From positions 2,559 to 14,319 of the forward strand of contig DMPC01000205.1 in NCBI GenBank assembly GCA_003456155.1: a DNA stretch of 11,761 nucleotides, given 5' to 3'. The notes below the pieces were generated by a model. That model saw nothing but the letters and a program-made list of their open reading frames with translations. It ran no database searches and was not told where the DNA came from. How positions within the stretch are numbered: the first letter of the stretch is position 1; each line of letters opens with the position of its first letter. The position numbers were made by a program, and so were the translations under genes. This document shows, piece after piece, positions 1 through 5,965 of this stretch. Source of the stretch: Actinomycetota bacterium. GTDB lineage: Bacteria; Actinomycetota; Actinomycetes; S36-B12.

Positions 1-13
1 TCTCATCAATGAC

Positions 14-60
14 GAGGGGATCCCCTACCCGCACCCGTAGGCGCGGGAGGAGATCCCCTC
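14..60 (-). terminator. Long imperfect hairpin downstream of the permease gene, probable terminator
   Basis: The arms GAGGGGATC (14-22) and GATCCCCTC (52-60) are perfect inverted repeats. Inside them CCT/AGG pairs (24-26 with 48-50), one A bulges (27), and CCCGC/GCGGG (28-32 with 43-47) closes a ten-base loop. The hairpin begins 20 bases past the permease stop on the minus strand. No clear run of T follows it, so it may act as a U-poor terminator or as a 3'-end stabiliser. The left edge of the window hides what lies beyond. Confidence 0.5.
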
Positions 61-79
61 GGTCAGGCCTGCCCCTCGG

Positions 80-1549
80 CTAGCTCACGCCGAGCACCTG
101 CTGGATCGGGTCGATGAGGAAGTAGACCGCGAAGGCGATCGACACGACCCACATCAGCCAGTTCACCTCGCGCACTCGCCCGGTGAAGATCTTGATGACC
201 ACCCAGCTGACGAAGCCGGCACCGATGCCGACCGTGATCGAGTAGGTGAACGGCATCAGGATGATCGTGAGGAACGCGGGGATGCCGATCTGGTAGTCCA
301 GGAAGTCGATGTGACGCACCTGCGTCATCATCAGGAAGCCCACCACGACGAGGGCCGGAGTGGCGGCCTCGTGCGGGATCACGGTGACCAGCGGTGAGAA
401 GAACATCGCAATGAGGAACAAGGCTCCGGTGACGAGTGACGCGATACCGGTGCGTGCACCCTCGCCGATGCCCGACGCGGACTCGATATAAGACGTGTTG
501 CTCGATGTCGACGATGCGCCACCGGCGATCGCAGCCACCGAGTCCACGACCAGGATCGACTCGAAGTGCGGGATCTGCCCCTTCTTGTCGAGCAGTTCGG
601 CCTCCGTGGCCAGGCCGAAGGCCGTGCCCATGGTGTCGAAGAAGTCACTCAGCATCAGCGAGAAGATCGCCAGGATCGTCGCGATGACGCCGATGGCCTC
701 CCAGCTGCCCAGCAGGTTGAACTGGCCGAGCAGTCCGAGATCCGGTGAGCTCACCACCTGATCCGGGAGCTTCGGCACGTTCAGGCTCCAGCCGACCGGG
801 TTCGCCTCGCTCCCGTCCGGGCCGGTGCGCGGGCCGACCTTGGCCACGGCCTCGACGATGATCGCCACGACTGCCGTGCCGAGGATACCGATCAGGATGG
901 CGCCGCGGACCTTGCGAACGACCAGGATGATCGTCAGCAGGAGACCGAAGACGAACACGAACATCGGCCAGCCGCGGAGCGAGCCGAACAGGCCGAAGCT
1001 GATCAGCGGCACGCCCGTGCGGACGATGCCGGCGTCGACGAGGCCGATGATCGCGATGAACAGGCCGATGCCGACGCCGATCGCGTACTTGAGCTGCTCG
1101 GGCACGGCCGTGAACACGGCGGATCGGAAGCCGGTGAGAACGAGCAGCAGGATGATGATGCCCTCGATGACCACCAGGCCCATCGCATCGGCCCAGGTCA
1201 TCTGGGGCGCCAGGGTGAAGGCGACGAACCCGTTGAGGCCGAGGCCCGCGGCGACCGCCATCGGGAATCGTCCGATGGCACCCATGAGGATGGTCATCAG
1301 GCCGGCAATGAGTGCCGTTGCGGCGGCCACCATCGTGATCGACTTGACGACGTCATCGGTGTCGCCGATGAACATGCCGTTGACGTCCTTGGCCGTTCCG
1401 ATGATGAGCGGGTTCAGCACCACGATGTAGGCCATCGTGAAGAACGTGACGAATCCGCCCCGGATCTCACGCCCGTATGTCGACCCCCGCGCCGTGAGCT
1501 CGAACCAGCGGTCGAATCCGCTTACCCGAGCGCCCTCCTGCACTGCCAC
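80..1549 (-). CDS. AzgA/PbuG-type NCS2 family purine (adenine/guanine/hypoxanthine) permease
   Basis: This 489-residue polytopic inner-membrane protein probably imports purine bases with protons. Diagnostic AzgA-branch segments are visible: the N-terminal block FELTARGSTYGREIRGGF continuing into TFFTMAYIVVLNP (16-47), the glycine loop GLGLNGFVAFTL (102-113), the DFFDTMGT segment (302-309), and STSSNTSYIESASGI (347-361), which corresponds to the family's GTST-x-T-x-YIESA block. IP-x5-PALVVVGFLM follows. Length and about 12-14 hydrophobic segments fit the family. The start is GTG at 1549, because GGGAGG (1555-1560) sits five bases upstream; a second GTG two codons in is less well spaced. The gene follows the MFS exporter on the same strand but has a 120-base gap and its own ribosome site, so it is probably transcribed separately. 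The exact base transported cannot be read from sequence. Confidence 0.93.
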   Translation of the reverse strand: MAVQEGARVSGFDRWFELTARGSTYGREIRGGFVTFFTMAYIVVLNPLIIGTAKDVNGMFIGDTDDVVKSITMVAAATALIAGLMTILMGAIGRFPMAVAAGLGLNGFVAFTLAPQMTWADAMGLVVIEGIIILLLVLTGFRSAVFTAVPEQLKYAIGVGIGLFIAIIGLVDAGIVRTGVPLISFGLFGSLRGWPMFVFVFGLLLTIILVVRKVRGAILIGILGTAVVAIIVEAVAKVGPRTGPDGSEANPVGWSLNVPKLPDQVVSSPDLGLLGQFNLLGSWEAIGVIATILAIFSLMLSDFFDTMGTAFGLATEAELLDKKGQIPHFESILVVDSVAAIAGGASSTSSNTSYIESASGIGEGARTGIASLVTGALFLIAMFFSPLVTVIPHEAATPALVVVGFLMMTQVRHIDFLDYQIGIPAFLTIILMPFTYSITVGIGAGFVSWVVIKIFTGRVREVNWLMWVVSIAFAVYFLIDPIQQVLGVS

Positions 1550-1669
1550 TGCTGCCTCCCAGGGATGGATCCGACGGGGGAATGGGGGAAGCCTGCGGTC
1601 AGGATCGTCGGAAGGGTGAACCGTAGCGTGGACAAGTACAGGGCATGACCGATTCCCCGTGATTGGTCC
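1550..1669 (-). promoter_or_regulatory. Upstream region of the permease gene with Shine-Dalgarno and a possible leader hairpin
   Basis: This 120-base gap separates the MFS gene from the permease gene. It contains GGGAGG (minus strand, 1555-1560) five bases before the GTG start. It also has a perfect 7-base inverted repeat, TCCGACG (1570-1576) with CGTCGGA (1606-1612), enclosing 29 bases that would fall in the 5' leader. I found no convincing -35/-10 pair and no purine-riboswitch core, so purine control through RNA is not supported. Confidence 0.35.
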
Positions 1670-3193
1670 CTACTCCTCCACCCGTTCGATCTGTCGAGGA
1701 AACATCAGCCACGCCAGCACCACGCCTCCGGCGACCACCACGCTTCCCAGCAACAACGCCCACGTCATCCCGGCGACGAAGGCGGTGCCGGTCGCCTCGT
1801 GCACCACCGCCGCGTACACGTCGGGCAGGCGTGTCGCCACGAGCGCCGCCGACGCCAGGGACTCCTGCACCGCATCGAGCACGTCGGAGGGAACCTCGGC
1901 GGCACGATCCCCCAGCGAGGCGATGGCGGCCTGGATGCGTTCGCGGTAGAAGACCGACATCAGGGCACCGAGGATCGCCACCCCGAACGAGCCACCCAGC
2001 TCACCCACGGCGTCGTTCACCGCTGATCCCATCCCCGAACGCTCGCGGGGCACGCTCGCCAGGACGGCGTTGGTGGCCTGGGGCAGCGCCAGTCCCATGC
2101 CGACGCCGATCAGCCCGAGCGTCAGGGCGATGAAGGGATACGCGGTGTCGACGCGGTAGAGGCTCGACAGCGCCATTCCCATGAGCACCAGGACGAGTCC
2201 GGTGACGACCGTGGCCCGGGTGCCGAGCCGGTAGGCGACCGCCGGGCTGACCAGCGATGCCACGAGCAGGCCACCCGCTCCGGGGAGCATCGCCACCCCC
2301 GACTCCAGCGGCGACATCGACTGCACCAGCTGCAGGAACTGCGGCAGGAGGAACATCGCCCCCATGAGCGCGAAGTAGACCAGCCCGACCGTCACGACCG
2401 CCACGACGAAGGTGCGCTGCCGGAAGAGCTCCATGGGCAGCAGCGGACGAGGTGCGCGCCGCTCCCACCAGACGAAGAGGGCAAGTGCACCGACAGCGAC
2501 ACCGCCGGTCGTCAACGTCCGAGCATCAAGGCCGCTCTCGGGCAGCTCGATGATGGTCACGACAAGTGCGATGAGCCCGAGGGACGACAGCGCCGCACCC
2601 CGCATGTCGAGACGAGGACGATCGGGATCCCGCGACTCGGGGACGAACAGGATGGCGGCGACCAGCACGACAACGATCAGCGGCGGGTTGACGAGGAAGA
2701 TCGCCTGCCACGAGAAGCGCTCGAGGAGCAGGCCGCCGATGATCGGCCCGAGGGCCACGCCCACTCCAGCCACGGCTGCCCAGATGCCGATCGCCTGGGC
2801 GCGCTCGCGCGGATCGCGGAAGACCTGCACGAGGATCGACAGGGTCGAGGGCATGATGAAGGCCCCTCCCACCCCCATCACCGCCCGGCACAGCGTCAGG
2901 GCCGAGGCATCCGAGACCATCCCGGCCGCGAGCGAGCCGCTCCCGAACACCACGAGACCGACGAGCAGGACACGACGCCGACCGAAACGGTCGCCCAGCG
3001 CACCGGCCAGGAGCAGGGTTCCGGCGAACAGCACGGAGTAGGCGTCGACGACCCACTGCAGCTGCGCCGTCGTGGCGTCCAGGTCCTCTTGAAGGCTCGG
3101 CAGCGCGACATTGACGATCGTGTTGTCGAGGGAGATGAGTGCCAGGGCCCCGGAGAGGACTGCCAGCGCAGCCCACCGACGCCCGGTCAGCAC
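1670..3193 (-). CDS. MFS multidrug exporter, DHA2 (EmrB/QacA) family, 14 membrane helices
   Basis: The 507-residue protein has the usual length and roughly 14 hydrophobic segments of drug:H+ antiporter family 2. It shows motif D1 (LDNTIVNVALPSLQ, 22-35), motif A in the loop between helices 2 and 3 (GALGDRFGRRR, 64-74), the conserved Arg of helix 4 (LCRAVMGVGGA, 101-111), and the antiporter motif C (GVGVALGPIIGG, 143-154). It probably exports lipophilic compounds or a metabolite in exchange for protons; the substrate cannot be told. The start is GTG at 3193. No other start is possible upstream because an in-frame TAG, the stop of the preceding gene, lies only three codons away, and no Shine-Dalgarno is obvious. 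It is the last gene of the minus-strand train, nine bases after the small membrane-protein gene, so it may be made by translational coupling. Confidence 0.93.
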   Translation of the reverse strand: MLTGRRWAALAVLSGALALISLDNTIVNVALPSLQEDLDATTAQLQWVVDAYSVLFAGTLLLAGALGDRFGRRRVLLVGLVVFGSGSLAAGMVSDASALTLCRAVMGVGGAFIMPSTLSILVQVFRDPRERAQAIGIWAAVAGVGVALGPIIGGLLLERFSWQAIFLVNPPLIVVVLVAAILFVPESRDPDRPRLDMRGAALSSLGLIALVVTIIELPESGLDARTLTTGGVAVGALALFVWWERRAPRPLLPMELFRQRTFVVAVVTVGLVYFALMGAMFLLPQFLQLVQSMSPLESGVAMLPGAGGLLVASLVSPAVAYRLGTRATVVTGLVLVLMGMALSSLYRVDTAYPFIALTLGLIGVGMGLALPQATNAVLASVPRERSGMGSAVNDAVGELGGSFGVAILGALMSVFYRERIQAAIASLGDRAAEVPSDVLDAVQESLASAALVATRLPDVYAAVVHEATGTAFVAGMTWALLLGSVVVAGGVVLAWLMFPRQIERVEE

Positions 3194-3202
3194 GGCTGCA
3201 CG

Positions 3203-3628
3203 CTAATGGGACTCGCGTCGAGCCATCGGCGGACCGCCGGGCGGGTCCTGCTCATGAAGTCGCCGCACATGCTCCCGCCAGGCCACCTCATCCGGATCGA
3301 CATCGCTGACGACCCCGGAGTCGGGCGCAGCGGCACGGGCCCGCTCCTCCTCCGCGATCGCCTCTGCCTGGAAGCGGGCTACGCGGTTGCGGAAGTAGGA
3401 GGAGATCGAGCGCGTGATGCTCCCATGCTTGCGGTAGCGATTCCAGACCACGACAGCAAAGGCGCCGATGACCGGCCACTGGATCGTGTACGCCCAGGCG
3501 CGGTCGACGCCCTCCTGGGCCCGGCGGAACTCGATGATCGTCGCGACGGCGCACAGGGCGAGGACGAGGACGAGCGGCAGGTGCAGCTGCCAGAGGTCCT
3601 TGACCCTGCGCCTGCTCTCCCGCGTCAT
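3203..3628 (-). CDS. Small conserved two-helix membrane protein of unknown function
   Basis: The 141-residue protein has a basic N-terminus, a membrane segment at about 15-34, a short loop EFRRAQEGVDRAWAYTIQWP (33-52) and a second segment at about 51-63. A cytoplasmic, charged, probably helical tail follows (64-141) and ends in a Pro/Gly-rich stretch. The pattern of an RRA-x-EGVDRAW loop leading into QWP matches small proteins I recall from other actinobacterial genomes, but I know of no assigned role. The start ATG overlaps the copD stop as ATGA (3625-3628), and GGAAGG lies about five bases upstream. Translation is therefore coupled to copD, which suggests a role in the oxidase/copper module, perhaps as an assembly or stability factor; that is inference. 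Confidence 0.8.
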   Translation of the reverse strand: MTRESRRRVKDLWQLHLPLVLVLALCAVATIIEFRRAQEGVDRAWAYTIQWPVIGAFAVVVWNRYRKHGSITRSISSYFRNRVARFQAEAIAEEERARAAAPDSGVVSDVDPDEVAWREHVRRLHEQDPPGGPPMARRESH

Positions 3629-5109
3629 GCCAGCACCTTCCGCTCAGACGTTCCTGCCGACGACTCGACATCCTGCGACGGTCCCGTGGAGCGGCCCGCG
3701 CCGAAGGCCGCCCAGGCAACCAGCCCTTCGGCGAGCAGCAGGACACTCCATGTGCCGACGTCCCAGCCCGCGACCGCATCGCGATGAATCCACCATAGGG
3801 CAACGGGAAGCCCGACCAGGGTGATCACGCCGGACAGGCGGGACGCGCGCAGCGTCACCGACAGGACCAGGCCCACGGTGATCAGCAGCACCACGGTGAG
3901 CACGGCAGCGACCTGCACCCCGGCCGTGGCTCCCGCGAGCGCGCTCGCCTGCCACGTGCCGGCGACCACCACGCAGATCACCGAGACGACGGCCACTGCC
4001 TCGGGATAGGCCCGCAGGCGCGCGAAGCGACTCAGCAGGGAGGGCGCAGTGAAGGTCACCGCCATGGGGATGGCGAGGAGCAGCAGTACGAGGGACGCGA
4101 GCGTGACGGCGTCACCCGACAGCACGGGTCCAGGCGGCGCCGTGCGCGAGAGAGCGATGGACAGCCCGTAGACGGCACCCATCCACAGCACCTCCCATCC
4201 GGCCCAGCGCAGGAAGGTCGACCTGCCCACGCGCCCATCACGCGGCACTGACACGTCCCAGTCATCGGCCATGGCACGGCGGTGCCGCCAGCCCCAGCCG
4301 ATGAGAACGACGAGCACGGCCACCTTCGCCAGGATGATGGCGCCATAGGCGGACGTCAGGAGGGCTGCCGGCCCGTCCAGCCGCAGTGACGCGTTGAGCA
4401 GCCCGGTCTCCGCGATGGCGATCACGCTGATCAGGGCGAGAACGCTGAAGCGCCGCAGCAGCACCCCCGGCTCGGCTCCGCCCTCCGCGATGTAGATCGC
4501 GGCAGCAACGAGCCCGCCGACCCAGAGGGAGGCGCAGGCGATGTGCACCCCGAGGGCGATGGCCGCTGCGACATGGCCGTGGTCCATCCCTGCGTGACCG
4601 GTGAGGCCCGGAAGCCAGGCGGCCACGAGCAGCAGTGCCAGCGCGACCGCCTGGCTCTGACGCGTCCGGCCCCAGGCGATGATGAGGATCGCCACGCCGA
4701 CAAGGGCGAGCTGGGCGATCATCACGCGGCCCAGGTCGGTCTGCGTCAGCAGCTCCCTGATCGCCGAGGCATCCCAGACCCGCGTCCACGGCAGGGCAAG
4801 CACCTCGGAGACAGTCAGCACCACCTGGCTGATCACCGCGACGAGCCAGAGCACGGCGCTCGCGATCGCCAGCCGGCGCAGCCGGGCGCTCGAGCTCGGG
4901 GCCAGGAGGCCGCCGACCATGACGGCACCGATGGTGAGGGCCATGGCGATGTCGCGCGCCCACAGATCGATCGGAAGGGTGAGGAGGGTCAGCCACGGCA
5001 CGGTGGGCAGGCCCACGTCACGCGTCTCCGTCAGGCCACCGAGGGTGTACAGGACGAGCAGGAGGATCGGCACGCCGACGAGCAAGCCGAAGGCTGGACG
5101 AGCCCTCAT
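3625..5109 (-). CDS. copD: CopD-family copper membrane protein
   Basis: The 494-residue protein has about 13-14 hydrophobic segments. The CopD core is seen at about 168-275: LTGHAGMDHGH (169-179), then ALGVHIACASLWVGGL (185-200), LLRRFSVLAL (217-226) and RLDGP (243-247). These match the family's GHA, LH-x-WVGGL and RRFS landmarks. Family members move or bind copper in the membrane. His172, Met175, His177, His179 and His189 are plausible copper residues. Many actinobacteria carry CopD fused to a C-terminal CtaG domain. Here the second half (about 300-475) is five or so plain membrane segments without the CtaG histidine cluster, and CtaG is a separate gene at 9667. It starts 22 bases after the subunit III stop and overlaps the next gene by four bases. 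Copper supply to the CuA/CuB sites is the natural inference. Confidence 0.88.
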   Translation of the reverse strand: MRARPAFGLLVGVPILLLVLYTLGGLTETRDVGLPTVPWLTLLTLPIDLWARDIAMALTIGAVMVGGLLAPSSSARLRRLAIASAVLWLVAVISQVVLTVSEVLALPWTRVWDASAIRELLTQTDLGRVMIAQLALVGVAILIIAWGRTRQSQAVALALLLVAAWLPGLTGHAGMDHGHVAAAIALGVHIACASLWVGGLVAAAIYIAEGGAEPGVLLRRFSVLALISVIAIAETGLLNASLRLDGPAALLTSAYGAIILAKVAVLVVLIGWGWRHRRAMADDWDVSVPRDGRVGRSTFLRWAGWEVLWMGAVYGLSIALSRTAPPGPVLSGDAVTLASLVLLLLAIPMAVTFTAPSLLSRFARLRAYPEAVAVVSVICVVVAGTWQASALAGATAGVQVAAVLTVVLLITVGLVLSVTLRASRLSGVITLVGLPVALWWIHRDAVAGWDVGTWSVLLLAEGLVAWAAFGAGRSTGPSQDVESSAGTSERKVLA

Positions 5110-5131
5110 GGCGCCGACACCCCAGAAGGGC

Positions 5132-5965
5132 CTAGGACGCGGAAGGGGACGGTGACGCCGCCTTGTCCGAGGCCTTGCCCGAGGCCTTGTCGGACGGGGA
5201 AGCCGACGGGGTCGCCGACGGCGAGCTCGACGGCGCCGGGGAGACCTCTGCCGAGGAGGACGACATCTGCTTGAAGGAGCCGAAGACCGCGGGGTCGGTG
5301 TTCGGGCTCACCACGAAGAAGGTCGTGACCAGCGCACCGAGCAGGACGGAGATGGACACCCAGGTCATGTAGTAGGTCGTCGCCTGCGCCTGGTAGTGGT
5401 TCTGCTGATTGATCAGCCCCCTGCGCGAACGGTTGACCATGCCGGTGAGCAGGAAGATGACGATGAGCATGTGGAAGATGTTGCTGGCACACAGCACGAT
5501 CACGGCCGACGCGTAGGCGCCGTCGGACGGGCCGAAGGGGAAGGTCGAGATCTGGACCCACTGGCCGATGAGGGCGGCGAGCATGAGCAGCAGCGACAGG
5601 ACAGAGCCCGTCACCAGCGCGGTCTGGAAGCCGGCCTTGCCCGAGCGGTAGGCCCACCACATCGCAGCGGTCGACAGGATGACGATGCCGAGGATCGCCC
5701 AGAAGGGCCACTCCGGCGCGAACGAGCCCTGCATGTGCTTGGGGATGTCGTTGTTGGTCTCGACGGCCGTCAGCTTCGCGCCGGGCGGTGCCCAGCCGCC
5801 GTTGACGTTGAGACTCCACAGGTAGGTGTAGCTGATCAGCAGGGCGATCGTGCCGGCTGCGTCGGCCACGATCAACAGCCACAGTGCGAGGGTGTTGCGG
5901 CGACCGACGGTCGCCATTGACTCACCCGTCGTCGGGGAGAGCACCTCGGGTGCCTGCGTGCTCAT
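5132..5965 (-). CDS. ctaE: Heme-copper oxidase subunit III (divergent, five helices, Ser/Pro/Ala tail)
   Basis: The 277-residue protein has five membrane segments at about 26-50, 86-106, 116-136, 150-174 and 196-219. This matches the five-helix form of COX3 rather than the seven-helix form. Position in the operon directly after subunit I and the last-helix pattern (QATTYYMTWVSISVLLGAL, 194-212) support the call. The usual YWHFVD signature of that helix is not present, and the conserved membrane Glu in the early helix is not evident, so similarity is weak. Residues 235-277 form a low-complexity tail of Ser, Pro, Ala and Lys-Ala-Ser repeats with no expected fold. The ATG overlaps the subunit I stop as ATGA (5962-5965), with AGGTGG (5973-5978) seven bases upstream. 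In known oxidases subunit III contains no redox metal and supports D-channel proton uptake and enzyme stability. Confidence 0.85.
   Translation of the reverse strand: MSTQAPEVLSPTTGESMATVGRRNTLALWLLIVADAAGTIALLISYTYLWSLNVNGGWAPPGAKLTAVETNNDIPKHMQGSFAPEWPFWAILGIVILSTAAMWWAYRSGKAGFQTALVTGSVLSLLLMLAALIGQWVQISTFPFGPSDGAYASAVIVLCASNIFHMLIVIFLLTGMVNRSRRGLINQQNHYQAQATTYYMTWVSISVLLGALVTTFFVVSPNTDPAVFGSFKQMSSSSAEVSPAPSSSPSATPSASPSDKASGKASDKAASPSPSAS
5155..5189 (-). repeat. 12-bp tandem repeat in the subunit III tail
   Basis: CCGAGGCCTTG occurs at 5167-5177 and again at 5179-5189, an exact 12-base period, with a degenerate third copy at about 5155-5165. On the coding strand it encodes the alternating Asp/Gly-Lys-Ala-Ser units near the C-terminus of subunit III. 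It looks like slippage-prone low-complexity coding sequence. Confidence 0.7.

Noticed and set aside
16..25. GGGGATCCCC palindrome at the left edge as an operator
   Set aside because: It is part of the larger 14-60 hairpin and is better explained as its lower stem.
1550..1669. Purine riboswitch ahead of the nucleobase permease
   Set aside because: The gap is short and I could not find the conserved loop and junction bases of a purine riboswitch; only one 7-base inverted repeat is present, which may be chance.
5165..5195. GTCCG/CGGAC inverted repeat as a terminator within the subunit III tail
   Set aside because: It falls inside the tandem-repeat coding tail, with the stop codon about 30 bases downstream and copD following closely; repeat structure explains it.
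5106..5882. Long minus-strand frame inside subunit III, and similar long frames on both strands throughout
   Set aside because: They are Arg/Pro/Ala/Gly-rich shadows of real genes in GC-rich DNA, with no recognisable domains and full overlap with well-supported families.
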